From Eonycteris spelaea (taxonomy: Eukaryota; Chordata; Mammalia; Chiroptera; Pteropodidae): a stretch of 64,000 nucleotides of DNA. The stretch is from the NCBI GenBank assembly GCA_003508835.1, contig PUFA01000022.1, positions 3,906,001 through 3,970,000 of the forward strand. The letters run 5' to 3'. The translations under genes and the position numbers were made by a program. Within the stretch, counting starts at the first letter, position 1. Each line of letters begins with the position of its first letter. The notes beneath the pieces are model-generated. The model was not told the origin of the DNA and ran no database searches. It saw only the letters and a program-made list of their open reading frames with translations. This document shows positions 22,801-37,800 of the stretch, one piece after another.

Positions 22801-25800
22801 CGATCTGAAATGGTGCAGTCAAAGCGACGCTGTGCACGCCCAAACCCGCCACCAAACAGCTGTGGCGTTTCAGACACCGCGTGACACAAAGGCAGTGCTG
22901 TCCAACAGAGCACTGGTGACAGCGCTGTCCCACACCGATGCTGTCCCACACCGACGCTGCCCGCAGTGATAGCCACGTGGCTAGTGAGCACCTGAAATCT
23001 GCTCCTGTGACTGAGCGTTCCAAGTTTTAATTTCAATTAATTTAAAAAGCTGCTGGTGGCTAGTGGCTATTGTCCTGGACAGTATAGCACTAGATTTAGC
23101 AGTCGATTGGAGAAGACTGATGTTTATTTCTGTTTTTTTTAAAGTCTCCTTTTTCATTACAGAGGCTAATTTTAAGTAGTTTAATCAAGTGAAAACAACA
23201 CTACCAGTGCTCTGGGCACTTCTGAGGAACTGAGCGGATGCTCGCAGACTATCGACCACCAGGGGATTGCGAGGGCCCCTACCTGCTGGGAAGCTGAGGC
23301 AGCTCTCTCTTCTGCTTGACTCAGACGCCTCTGAAGTCTGTTGGCTTTTTCTTGATGCTCTAGAATGAGCTTTTCATTCTATTAAGGGGAAATATAAAAC
23401 AGACAAGTTAGAAATCCATATGTAACACGGAGACATTTTGGGGAATAGTCAGTGAAAAATCTGAACATCATTTTACCACTTATAAAATGCAAAGATAATA
23501 TGTCTCCGAATTTATATTTTTTCAAGTTATGAACTTTAAAGTTCAAAGTCAGCATTACGTTCTAACTCAATTATTTCCCTCCCTATATGTCAACAAAAAA
23601 GAGTAAATTAAATCCAAAGCAGAGAGATCCGAAGTTAAGAACAGGACTTCCAAATTCCGATCTGTTAAGCCTGAGGAGCTGGGCCCCATGGGACGTGGGG
23701 TACCAGGACAGGCCGCCGGGCCTCCCACCAGAGCTGGGGAGACGCGTTCGGAGAACCCGCGCTTCCCATGAGCCCCGGGCGGGGCCGAAGCTGAGGTGCC
23801 CATGATGCTTGCGAGTGTGTTCAGAACCACTGAGCTGGAGCAAGTTGCTCGGAAAATGGTGACGTTGTCATGAAGGCCAAGAAACAGGAAATATTCATTC
23901 TAGAGATCCTGATGTTTCAGCGTTAGAGATGTCTTAAATGATTTCTATGCTAAACGTATTCCTTATAAGGGGGAGAACTCTGTTTTTACATGTTTCCTCA
24001 ACATCTGTATACTCTAGAAAGTATTAGGGTCAACAGTTATTACGGCACTGCTTTTGGCTAAATTAGGTCCCTAAAAAGTATGTTGAAGTCTAACCCTTAG
24101 TCCATGCAAACGTGACCTCAGGTGGAGAGTATCCTGAAAACACAGGAAGAACACCGGCTACAAGCCAAGGGTGCCTGAGGCCCGGAGGCAGGCATGGAAC
24201 TGCTGCTCCTCCCGCCATGACGTCTCGACTCAAGACCGAGACTGCTGACCTCCAGGGCTGTGAGACAACAGGTGTCTGTCGCTTAAGCACCCCCGTCTGC
24301 AATACTGTTAGAGAAGAGCGATCTCAGGAAACTATACAGGCATCGTGAATATAAATGTCACGACAGGCTGCCATGCAGACAGCTTCAAAGAAGTAGTCTA
24401 TTAAAAACACGCATTAGCCCTCTCCAGACTTCCTTGTGTGAAAAAAGTTTTTGGACAACTAGAATTGTTACTCAGTGTTTCTGGCACTTGTCGAAATTGA
24501 GAGAGCAACGAGCCTAATTAGGAAGAGCAAGAAGAACACACTTTCTATGCAGAACTATGTAGTTCCCTTACGCTCTGTGATGACAGTGACTGCCATGACT
24601 GGTCACATAAAACATCGACGTAACAGTATCCTGTTAAAATTAGCTTAACATACTGCTTGCTGTGCCCAAAAGCAAAATTAAATTTTATGAGAGAACTATA
24701 TTGGCTCTTTCAATTTACAAAGTCGTTTAAATATGTAGTCTTAAATTTAAGAGGCACATCATTAACACAGAGAAAATTTGGGGAGAAAATTCCAACACCT
24801 ATAATAAATGTATTCATAGTTGCAATCAGACTACATATAACGTACATTTTTCTATGCTGTGGATTAGGTAAATCATAATATATGTGAACTATTCTCTTTC
24901 AATTGGTCATTGCGGTTGCTTCTGATCTTCTAATATTACTATTATTACTATGTTGAATATTTTCCTTTAAATCTTTGCATATTTTAAATGACTTCCTTAG
25001 GACAGATTCTCGGAGGTGGGAGCTGCAACAAAGAGCACGTTAATGGGTTCTGTTTAATCGTTTTCTAATGCTACAAAAGTTAAGAGTAATAATTTCACTG
25101 TGTCTCTTAGAGAAGGCCACTAAGAGACAGCGGCCCATCCATACAGCCTGTTAATGAGATTCCAACAAATGTATTCAAAGTTAGAACATCCAAAGAAGAC
25201 CCAGTGTTCTAGAATGCTCTAATCATAATCTAGAAATTGTTTACTTTTTTTTTTAACTTCAAAGAAAAACATGATTTACTCTTGCTATATTTAGATTTAA
25301 AGGAGTATTTTAATATGGTCCAGCTGGCCAAAGTGTTTTCCACGTATCTCTTGTGATGGATAAAAACAAAATAAAAAGAATGAGTTAAAAAAATAATCTT
25401 AGACATGCATAGAAATGAAGAGGATCCTGACACATTTTTTGTGACACTGCACAAATTATACTGGTAAAACTGAAATAGTAGCTCTACCTTTTCTCATTTA
25501 CACAGGATGAATCGCTGACTTTCAAAGCTTTTATTCGCAGTCCATTATGTATGGACTTTCAGAATTATAAGTGGTTTCAACAAGAAACACTCGCATCTGT
25601 ATGGTCATTCCCAAGCAGCGCGTTCACTTGGACTTGGCGCAGGCACAGCGCTGGAACCTGTGTGCCGAGCTGCAGCGGCCCTTCCCGGGGGGCAGGGCGG
25701 GGGGTCATTCTCCTACCTCGGCTACCTTTTCCTTCGCCATTTCCAGCTGAGAAAGCAGCTCTTGTGTATGAAGTTTCTGTCGACTCAGCTCACTCCTATT

Positions 25801-28800
25801 AGTTGAAAGAGAGAAAAGCCATCAATATGACTGTGTAAAAACCTAACAAAATAGAATCTTTATTAGCGAGGTGCACGTTCATGTTTTGAAAATATCACCT
25901 TATATATTAAATGAGGTTGCTTATTAATAGACATCTTACGGAACTCATCCATTTCTTTATAAAATGTGCATATAGTCTAGAGATGTTTGTACGACGATGT
26001 GAATACACTTAACACTACTGAACTGCACACTAAAAAATGTTTAAAATGATAAATTTAATGTTATGTATGTTTTATCACAATTTAAAAATGGTTAAAATCG
26101 TACATTTTATGTTGTAATTTATCACGGAAAAAAACAAAACAAAACAAACCACCACATGTGTACATATTAAAAGTCCCAAAGCAGCTTCAATATTATTATC
26201 TCGAGGTATTATTTGGCATTAAAATGAAAGTATATTCATAGTAAACAGATACAGTGTGTTGTTATCAGCTGTTGCGATTCTTAGCTACAGTATACGTTTT
26301 TAAGACTTGTTTGCAGCGCTTCTCAGAGGAGCTTCCCTCTAGGAAAGTTAGGGTGATGCTGATCACGCCATCGTTTCCGCGTGGAAGATTCAGGGCTGGC
26401 TTTCATGTTTAGGGTGGCTATGTCCTGTGTTTTATACATGCATACCTTTTCTTCAGTGTTAGCTAGAACTACCTTATGCACAGAACTATCTTCTTTTTTT
26501 CTGTTCAATACATATGCATTATATTGTTTTTTGGCCAAAGATAATTTCAAGAGTCATAGGTTAGAAGTAAACATGCTGCAGTCTTAAAAATAACTTTAAA
26601 AAGACTGAATCAATTTCTAAGTATTAAAATAGTTAATTCAAGATTGTTTTTTATCCTTTGACCTCACTTCTGCTTCTTAAATAAATCAACAGACTAAGAC
26701 TTCCAAAATAACTTCAGCTTTGAGTTTTTTCCAAAGGAGCTATACAGTCTGAAAACTTGGTCTCTTAAGTGTCCTATATTTGAGTATATAGTTGTTAAAA
26801 TCAGAAAATGATTTGTTATAAATATATAGCAGAGAACGAAAAAATAATACCATCCACAAATCAAGTCCACAAACATCTCCTACACACAGAGGAGCTGCCA
26901 TGAAGCACGCACAGACCAAGGAGGCGACGGCTTATTCCACCTCGGCAGCGTCATCGACGCGGGTCACTGACGGTGAGGAACTTTATCACCGACTCCGCGG
27001 CAGACAAACCCAAATGTTTTACCCAAGCTTCATTTTGGTGGTCATAATAACACAGACTAAATTTCGGTGCTACTTTCAAGTATCTCGCATACCTTAAAAT
27101 TCCCGCTGCTCAACAAAATAAAACAAAAAAATAGCAAAATGACCAGTGGTCAGACTTCCAGGCCAAATGCAATTAAAGGTATGCACATTAGTGCTGATAA
27201 GAAAGCACCTTTGCGTACTACTGAGATTAAGACGAAATGACGATCATATTTACTTATTTATTTAAGTTCATTGGGGTAATGGTTAATATGATAATGTAAT
27301 TTTTAGGCGTGCATTATAATTTGCCATCTGTATATTCTATTGTGTGTTTACCACCCAAAGTCCAGTTTCCTTCAGTTACTGTATATTTGATCCCCTTTAC
27401 CCCTTCTACCTCTCCCCTGCTCCCCCATCCCCTACCCTCTGGTAACCACTAGTCTATAGTCCATAACCATGAGTCTCTGTTTGCCCTGTTCATTTGTTGC
27501 TTTTATATCCCACATATAAGTGATATCATGTGATTTTCAACTTTTCCTGTCTGGCTTATTTCGCTTACTATAATATCTAAAGTATACAAAGAACTCATAT
27601 GACTCAATAACAACAAAGAAAAACAATCCAATCAAGAAATGGGCAGAGGACCTGAACAGACACTTCTCCCTAAAGACATAACAAATCTATGAAAAGATGC
27701 TCAACATTGCTAGCTATTAGGGAAATGCAAGTCAAAACCACAGTGAGATACCATCTCATACCTGTCAGAATAGCTATAATCAACAGGACAAGTAATAACA
27801 AATGCTGGAGAGGATGTGGAGAAATAGGAATCCTCATATACTGCTGGTAAGACTGCAAATTGGTACAGCCACAATGGAAAACAGTATGGAAACTCCTCAA
27901 AAAACTAAGCATTGATCCAGCAATCCTTTTACTGGGTATTTACCCCAAACACTTGAAAATCTGTATCGAAAAAGATATTTGCACACCGATGTTCATAGCA
28001 GCATTATTCACAGTGGCCAGGACATGGAAGCAACCGAAGTGTCCTCGATAGGTGACTGGCTAAAGAAGCTGTGGCAAATATATATAATGGAATAGTACTC
28101 AGCCATAAGAAGAGACGAAATACTGCCATTTGTGACAACATGGATGGACCATATTTATAAAATTAGCCAATATTCGGTTTATAGAAAGTCTTTTCAGAAA
28201 ACATCCACTGCATAATTTGATATCTAAACTATCCACTTATTTACCCATGACAATTTACCTGAATGATAGTAATAATTTCTAATAAATACTATTAGTAATA
28301 ATTTTCCAGAAAATTTAAGATCACAAAGATCCATATGACTAACTTTAAGTTAATTTTCACTGTGTAAATATTTATTCGTTTGTGTATCAAGCTTTGGCAC
28401 CCCCAATGGATGGCGAGCAACTTATTTACCTTGGTTTCCTTATGCTCTGGTGTTCGGCAGAGCTTGGCAAATAAGAGGAAAGATGATGATGACAACGATG
28501 ATGATGCTGATAACAGCAGCAAATACTTTCACAGTGCTTACTACGTGCCAGGACTGGTCTAGGTGCTTTATATAAGTCCATTTATGCAGTTTTCAGGGTA
28601 ACCCTATGAGATCTCTTTTTCTACATATGAGAAAATGAAAAGACAGAGACATTCAAAAACTAAGGTAAGTAACTTGCCTAGAGTCACAGGGCTGCTCAGT
28701 TTTGAGTCAGGATTGAAAACCTGGGCCTCTGGTTCCCAGGTGTGCGTTCGGCACCTCTCCCAGCACTGCGGCGGGGCAGGCAGCCGCCCTGGGGGCACTG

Positions 28801-31800
28801 ACAGGGGTGCGTGCGCAAGCTCGCGTTCCGCGAGTGCAAATGCCTACACGTCCATGTGAAAACAGAACAAGTCACTTCTTTACTTCTGACATACTTCCTA
28901 AAGGTCCGGTTCTGCACTCAAACGTAACATACCTAGCATCACACTTTCCGCATTGCCTCGCCGGCCTCCTCATCCTGTCGCTCATTTTTATGTTGGCATC
29001 TCTGCCCTCGCTGCCGAGGCTAAAAACCTTGAAGGCAACTCTAGTTCTCACTCACTCTTCCATGCGCCATCTAGTTTGCCCTAACAGATTCTGCCTTCGC
29101 AATGTCTCTTGCAGCTCTTCTTCATTTCGACTCAATGTTACCATCACGACTCAAGTTCTTTGAACTTAATTTTGAGGTCTATTGCAACATCCAACTGCTC
29201 AGGTTTCTCAATGCCAAGTTCAAACAATATCTGTACAGCACCCGTCACAGTGCACACAGAAGTGCTCAACCAGTGCGGGGGTTTTCCCCTTCTAAGCCGC
29301 ACGTTGCTAAGAACGTTTCTCTAAATCGCCACTTTCATAATTTGCTAACCTGAAGGCTAACGTCTAGAGCTGTCTTCTATTGGACAAAGCAGTCCAAATC
29401 CCTGAGATTGGCATTCAAGATCGTCCAGCACTTCGTGTAATTTATCTTTCCGGCCGCTAGCTTTTCCTGTCCAACCTTCCTCCCTCCCAGTGAACGCCAT
29501 CCTCCCAGGAGCTTCACTCAAAAGCTCCGGCTTCATCTCCGATTCCGTCCCTTTCTTCATCTCCCATGTTTGATTTATCGGAAGGTCCTGTCCTACCACC
29601 CTGATATGTTACGTAACCGCCCACTTCTCTCCTTCTCCACCAGAGGCACTCTGTTCTAAGCCGCGGATCATCTAACCTCTGGTCTGACTCCATGTCTGCC
29701 TGTTCTCTAGTCTATTTTCCATATGCTGTGGAAAACTGGTCTAAAGTGGTCTTTAAAAGATCTAAGGTTGTTTAAAACCCTCTGATGGTTTCCCATTGCT
29801 GTACTTCGGACTTTATTTAAACTTAAAATACTCTTACTTAAATATCTTCCTTAAAGTAAGTAAGAATGTCTTATTTAAAATAGGTGGGTTTTAGTCTTAG
29901 AAAATTTTAGTTAATTCCACATACGCAGTTAACTGGTCCATTCAATAATAACATTTCTAATATCCTATGACTTGCTTTTTCAAAGTTATCACCACCTACT
30001 TGCTTTCATATCAGAACTAATTAGATAATTCAGCAGTTACATTTTCACAGGAAATCAAGTGGCACTATAAATTTGGGCGACTACTGAAGGAAAAGCAACG
30101 TATTCAGAGTTTTATTTATAAAAATCATAGGAAGCTTATTTTTAGAAGTGATTTGAAGAATGAACTCAGAGTTACAAAGTAGTGGGTGAATCTCCTCACA
30201 AGATTTCATTTTAAGGGCCGATCTTAGGATAAGATTGCCGGCACTGCCAAGTTCATTCCGTTCAGTAAATACTGAACTAAGTGCCTGTTACGTTCTCTCC
30301 CTGAGACCGGTCCTGGGGAGGCAAGGTGTGGGGGGCAAGATCCAGTCAAAGTTCCATCCTAGAAACACGAAAACGATTAAAAAGCTGCTGGGTTTATCGC
30401 ACGGGCAGCAAGTGCTGTAGGAGCCCACAGTGCCGTGGGGACATGTGGGGGATCAGGAGATGGCGGCTATCTCTGCGGAGGGAGCAGACTTCCAAGCTGA
30501 CGTACGGAGACAAATGGAAGTCAGATGGACAAAGGCAGGGAGAGGGACAGAGGGCGCCGTGATCGAACCCACGGGGGAAGGCCAGGGAACGAGAGAGGGT
30601 GACCAACTTAAAAACCTGAAAGAAGTCTCGTGTGAACGGGGCATCGAGAGTCACTAGGTGTGTGTAGCCTGTGAGGCAGAAAAGCAGAAAATGCAGATTG
30701 CAAAAGATCTATGTCTTGAGAGGAAACTGAGACTTTGTCATTAATACACTGGGGAGGTGCTGATGTATTTTAAGAAAAGTGACAATGATTCGATTTGAGG
30801 ATCCAAAAATCTTGCTGATTATAGCAGGGAAAATAATAAAGCAATAAGACTGCAGTAAATCAGAGGTTACTGCAGTAGTGCGGGTGAACAATGCTGAGAG
30901 CCTGAACTATCAGAGGGAAATGGACAGATTCGAGAGATGTTTGGGGGTACGGGATGGAATCAGCAGCACTTGATTCAGGGGTATGAGGAGAAGGAGTTCA
31001 GAAGGACAGCCACCTGGAGTTTGCTTGAGCAGCTGGGCAGATATTATCACTCATGGAAATGGGAAATACAGAATGAAATAAAAACCTGAGCGAGGCCTGA
31101 AGTAATGGGGTTTCCAACACACCGAGTTCGAGGCACCTATGGGAACGTCAGAAGAGAGCTGGCAATCACTTCAAAAAGGTCAGCATGCAAGCTGGTCTGT
31201 AACGACCATCAGGCCCCCATGTGTGTCTGCCATGGGAATGATTCGGGGACCCACCCTCGAATCACCACCACCAACGCGCTTCAGTTCTCAGGGTCGCTGG
31301 CAGGCAGAACTGAAGGGGTCTGGTCATGAGGCCAAGAACAACGTTTTCCCTACAATGCATTCGTCTCTTTGAAAATACCACAAACACTTTATCTAAAGTA
31401 AGAGAAGTTACGGTTCCTTGGGGCATCTAGTAAGAGTTTGAATTTGGGCCAATACCTCAAGCTTTCTAACTAGTGCCTAGAACTGCTCGGATTGTTCTGT
31501 TATCCCTGAGGCACAATTTAAGACAAGGGCGACCCGCGCATACTGGGGCTGATAACAGCATAACGGAAAACTTCCTCAGGGCAGGAAACCCTCCAGTGAC
31601 GACTGAAGAGTAAACCACACAAGGCTCTGTTCTCTGCTAGAAGAGAGAAAGACAAACGTGCACTATTGTTTCTGGGAAGCGGCGGGTCTGCCAGCTGCAG
31701 GATCTGCTTTCTTCGAAACTCTGATAACAAATTAAGGAGCACGTGCCAGATGTTTTTTTTTTTTTTCCTGTTGAATTATACTATAATATGCTTCAGTTAC

Positions 31801-34800
31801 TTTTAGTAATTATGCATTTTGTAATCTGCCAGTACCTGCAGCTGCCTCTCATCCTGTTAATTTAAAAAAAAAAAAAAGGAATAACTTAAAAAAGCAGTTA
31901 TGGCAGCCAAACATTACATATAGATAGCCAAGAATAATGCTTTCGAGAGTAAAGAGAATTACTCAGGCTCAAGTGCTGTAGAATTTTATAAATATAGTTT
32001 TGGACAAGAAAATATTACATATTGCATATTCATTCATTCACTAAATACAATGTTATTAAACACCTACATGTTAGCTCACGGTCTTTATAGAAGAGATGAA
32101 CGTGAATAATGTTCATATTAAGTTATACTATAATTCAGTAAGTGCCAAAAAGAGAAATGAGCAGAGTGGAACGGGAGTGCAGGAAAGGGAAAGATGCACT
32201 CTGACAGGGGAATTAAGAACGCCTTACAGAAAAAACTGACATTCGAGATGGGTCTGCAAGGGAGAATGTGCTTTCAGGTGGGGAGTTGGGAAAAGGCATC
32301 CCTAAAAAGAAACAGCATAGACACACTACCCCAAGAATCATCCCTGATCCCTCTCTTTTCCTTAATACTTCACATCTAATGCATCGACATTCTATTCTAC
32401 CAAAAAAAAAAAAAAAGACTCCCAACTAATCCATCTTTCTCTTTCTTATCTAAGCTGCGATCATCTCTTAAGAAAACTCTTGCAAAAGCTTCCTAAGTCC
32501 TTTCAGTTGCTTTCCTCACTTCTGTTTTCCACCTTAGTACCCAGAGTGACCTTTAAAAACAATCTGATCAGGTCACTTCTTTCAAAACTGTCCACTGGCC
32601 TTCACCCACCCTTAGTACTCTTTAACTCGGCTAATAAACCCCGACGAGACCAAGGGTCCCCGTCTGCAGCGGGGGCAGCGTCGAGCAGACTTCCACGTGC
32701 TTCAGACACAGTTCCCAGACGCCTACGCAGTGAGATGGGTCCACACGAGTCGTTTGGCCAGTGACGAGAAAAGGGAGCGGTGGGTATCGCTTCAGAGCTG
32801 ATTTAGGTAAGAGTCACTGTTCAGAATTCCACCCCTCCTCTTCCCTTGTTCCAGAGATCTTGGAAAACTACAAGTTCAGGATGGGGGAACGGCCACCAGC
32901 AGAGCCTTCCTGCCCAATTGCCTTAGATAAGCAATATCAGCAAGAAATAAACCTTTCCTGTGTTAGGCCTTGGAATTTCAGAGTTCAGGGTGGCTGGCGT
33001 TACTTAACACAGCCATGGCCTCATCTGCCACGCCTGCCTTCACTTTGCACACTATTTCGTTTACCTCACATTAACCAGGTATATTCCCGCCGTGGGATCT
33101 TTGCACTAGCTATTCTGTTTCAAAGACAGGGTTGTTTTTTTGTCATTAGATCTCATCTGAAGATTAATTTCCTCATAGGGTCTTGTCTATCAGTCTCAGG
33201 TTTCCACCCATTCATGACAGCATCGGCTTATTTTAATTTTCTGTCTAGCGCTTATTATCTGATTTTAAACACGTATTTACTTGATCATTTCCACTTCCCC
33301 ACCAATAATCCAATATCTTCAAAGAGAAAGGGGTCGCCCGGGCTTTGCTCCGGCCCCAGCGTGCGTGACGAGCGGGCGCGGAGCAGACGAGGAGGGGAGA
33401 AGCGTGGGCAGAGCGTGTGGCTCCCCGGGGCCTGTTCAGGGCAGCTGGGGCGCAGGGACGTGAAGGACAGAGGTGCAGTGCACATCGCCGATGACAAACG
33501 AGGTGAAGAAAAGATTGTAAAAACATTATAGGCAACAATAAACAGAAGACTTAAGGAGGCAGGCCAGGATTGGATTTGCGTTTCGGGAAGATAGTTCTGA
33601 CAGCAGTATGAAGGGTGAAATGGAGTGGGGGAAACTCATAACGGAGAAAGCAGAGCGAAGGAGCCTACTCTGACACGTCAAAGATGAGAGGGGCCAGACC
33701 GATGCCAAGAACACGCATGTGGCTGTATGTTTCTACCCAGGCAAGCATTTCTGTAGGACAATTCCTGCACCTGCATGTGCAAAAGGACCTCCGCAGTTCA
33801 GACTGTGCTGGATGCTGCCAGGCCGCTTTTAAAAGGATCTGCCAGTTCACGTTCCCACCAACACCACACAACTCCTGTTCCCTGCGCACTCGCAGGCTCT
33901 GCACGTTAACCATCGTTTACATTCTCGCCAACTTGCTAGGCGAAATTATCGTTTTACTGTGCATTTCTTCAGTGAACAGTGAGGCTGAACCTGGCCCGAT
34001 ATGATTGAAGGAGCTTCGCAGTTCCACCTTTGTGAGCTGCCAGGTCACATGCTTTGTCTATCATTCGTGAGGTTGTTCATCTTTTACTTAATCATTGAAC
34101 TCTTGACGGATTCTGCATATTAATCTTTTGTTCTATTTTTTGTCATTTGTCTGTTTTATCTTTGGTATCATTCTTCATATAGAACTTTAATTTTTATGGT
34201 TAAATCAATTAATTATATATATATTTTTAGATTCTAGGTTTTGTCTTTTGATTAGAAAAACGTATCCATTCCAAGATAATAAAAGTTACTTGTTTCTTTT
34301 AATATCTTCTTTTTAAAAAAAATTTAGCTCTTTAATCCATCTGCAATTTATTTATATATGGAATAAGAAATATTCTAAATGATTTAAAATTTTTCCAACA
34401 TCATCTTTTCTAACCTGAAAAAGCTCACTTTTGATATGAATGGTAGAATGCAGAAATCAGTGGTACATACACAGAAACCTTTACAGGGCAAGTCAAATGC
34501 ATTCAAAAAAGCCATTTGCTTTTCTTAATGTATTGATCTGTAGTTTATTTTGTAATTTATTATTAATAAAAAACCTAATTGGTTAAGGACTTGGATTTTA
34601 TCATTGAATTTTTATAAAGACAAAACCATTCTAAACAAAGGCACAGAAGCACCATCTCAGGAGAGCCCGGCACAGCGCAGATGTGTCACGATGCTAACGC
34701 CCGGCGTGGACGCTATCGTGAATAGTTCCAGTACACAGCATCCTATTCGTAACATTTTTTTTCCATTGTAATAAGCATAAATTTTAATTTTTTGCTTCAG

Positions 34801-37800
34801 AAATAATAAATTACGGCTGTCTTGTAATTCTGTATTATGACCAATAGGGGAGATATGTCAGTGAAAATACTTCAGAAGCTACTTTTTTATCGTGGAAAGA
34901 TTTTTGACTTGATTTCATCTATGTATATTCCTCAGTATTATTTATGTCTCCCAAGTAGAGGGATACAATTCATATATAAAAATCTTGCCTAAAATCTAGT
35001 GCTTTCTAGAACTAAAATGGTTTTTGTACAATTAAAAACAAAATAAGCATGCAAGCTTTTCATACACATATCCCACGCATTACATCATGGTTTACTTGGA
35101 ATCCAATAATCTCTTAGTATTTATAAAGGCTATTCCCTAAGCTCTGTGTTTACTGTTTCCTTCCTAAATATTTTACATGCCAGGCATAGTGAACTCCTTA
35201 TATTTGTTATTATATAAATAAAACTTATAATAACATATGGGGCTCATAGATAAGGATAAAGAGTTGGTGCTAGGTAAGATTCAAATTCAGGTCTGACTGA
35301 CTCCTGAGTTATTGCTCTCATCGATAACTCTGTGCTGCTTCCTTATGTGCAAAATACTATGTGTTTTTTTAAAACATTATGTAATATATAATCCTTTTAT
35401 AAAAGGAAATAATCTTAATAAAAAATCTTGTGAAAATATTTTCTATTTTCAAAATAAACATTTTAGCAAAACATGTCAAAGCATACTAATATATTTTTAG
35501 TGATGTAGCAGAGACATGCAGAAAATCTCTCTTAGTATACTGGAATGTATTTGATTTCCACCCCTGTGGTTTAAACAAACAAGCAAAGGTTAACTATACT
35601 GTATGAAAACCAGATTTTCCTATATAAAATCCTAAATATATACAATGAAACCTTGTTAGATTTTAATGTTTTCTCACATTTTTATAAATTTATAAAAATT
35701 ACCATATAACCAAGAAATTTTTAACTAAGCATAATTATACTTTTAAAAATGTTTCTTAAGAATTGCCTAAATCTAAACATTTCAAAGCACACAGTGTAAA
35801 CTATTTATTTTTGATAACCATTTTATCCTTCAGTAATCTTCCTCAATCTACTCTACCTACCAAAAATTCCATAGAACACAGGACTTTTAAATGTAATAAA
35901 AAACCAGTATTCGAATGCCTGGGATGAAAATCGGATTGTCACAAAAGCAGGAGAGGTCATGGCCGGGAAAATCCGGTCCTTTTTCTCCTGTCTTTCATAA
36001 GAGCATTCAAAGAAGGGTTTTTTGCCTATGTAATTAGTGCGGATTTATTAAAACCTGTGTCACACTGAACTAGAATGGCAGAAGGGAAAGCACTGACAAT
36101 AATTAACATCCATTTGAACGTGAAAAGATAAGATCATCGTAAGAAATGAAAAGGATGTTGAAAATATCTCCAAGGAAGTCAAGGGCTAGCAATTCGGGGA
36201 CAGTAAGGCAATTAAAAACCTAAAAGGAACCTGAGTATAGACTATTTCTAGTAATAATATGCAACACTGCATGATGCTTTACAAGTTATGAGATGCTCTG
36301 ATGTTTACACCATTTCATAAATAACCCTAGCAACCTAGTTTTTATTCTTACAGATGATAAAATGGAGGCTTGAAAAAATTAAGTGGTTTAAGCATAATCA
36401 TGCATTTGTGGGGCAGAACATAGACTTGAACCTAGAGTTTTAATTTTTTATAATACCACAAATGACTCCTACAATGTGATCTTCAGTCTGTCACTCCTAT
36501 TGTTGAGAAAATTTTTAGAGCTTTAAAATTGACATTCCAATACTTTATTGTTTAAGGCTGTTGTTAATATATGATTCTAATGCTTATGTTTTTCATATCC
36601 AAAGGCTGTCAAATTAAGAGTTATATATAAAAGACGGAGACTATTTTGGGAAGACATACACAGTCTTCTAGATTCTATGTAAGCTAGAAATAAATATAAT
36701 GGCATCTGGCTAATTTAAAAGTTCATATTAATTCTGAAACATTACTTAGTAAACTTTGAGGACAATGTGAGTTCTTAGCAATAACCTACAAATAGAGTTT
36801 GATGTAAATTCAAATTCATAGAAATGGTAAAATAAATAAATAATTCATTCACTAAAATTAGAGATCAAGTTTCAAGAAACTCGGTAGCAGAGTGAACCTG
36901 CATTAGCACAGGTCTGCACGGTCTGACTCCCCAGCTAGGGCATAGTGTCTCTGATGGCTAGGTGAGGTTGGCTCGCTTTTGTACTGATGTTAAAAGCTAT
37001 TTTAAAAAAATATTGCATAATAAATAAAAAACAATCTTACCCATGTTCAGTGCCAAGTGATGGTATTATTCTCTTGATTTTGAAGGAAATATCTATTTCC
37101 TTTCCCCCCTTCTTTTTTTTAATCTATAATCTAAGAGGTAAAAAAAAATCACTGCATTACTGGAAATTTGGTTTCTTCAATTCATTTAGGATTTGGAAGG
37201 TCATTTACTAAGATTGGCTTTTAAGGATGGACAGAAAAGAGGTAAGGCTTAAAACGGAAAAAAAACCTTCATCATATTTACCGGATTCGAGTGTACAACC
37301 GGAGTCAAGCTACGTGTTTCCTGACTCAGGCGAGGCCGGGCTTTGCTGCCCGGGGAGACCTGCTGAGCTCGCTGGCCACGGTGCACCAGCGTGGCGGTGA
37401 GTCTAAGCCACGTACAAACCACGACTTCCTTTGACTAGGCATGTCCCTTAGAAACAAACTAGATACGGAAAACTTCTTAATGTTGCCAGATGGGAGGAAG
37501 GTTGGCGGGTTGGGTGAAAAGGGGGAAGGGATTAAGAAGTACATATTGGTAGTTACAAAACAGTCGTTGGGAGGTAAAGTTCAGCGGCGGGGATGCCGCC
37601 AGTGCTATTGTAATAACCATGTACGGCGTCAGACGGGTACCAGCTTTACTGGGGGGATCGCTTTGTAAGTTATGCAAATGTCTTCTGACTGTGTTGTACA
37701 CCTGAAACTAACATAATATTGTATGTCAACTATAATAGAAAAATTTTAAAAAGTCATTTTAAAAAAAGTTGGTTGCTTGGTTTCTCTTTATTTTTCTCTT

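Larger units (their letters stand above)
19823..23282 (-). other. SCLT1 last intron
   Basis: The intron contains an old L1M fragment (20560-21150), a moderately CpG-rich patch (22020-22180) and a DNA-transposon-like remnant (22890-23090). The rest is AT-rich with nothing I recognise. Confidence 0.7.

Noticed and set aside
24060..24345. Possible endogenous retrovirus with genes
   Set aside because: Only an MLT1-type LTR remnant is present; no internal retroviral coding sequence was seen nearby.
32761..33531. Open frame of 256 residues on the plus strand
   Set aside because: It lies across an L2-type fragment and a GC-rich patch, and has no recognisable domain.
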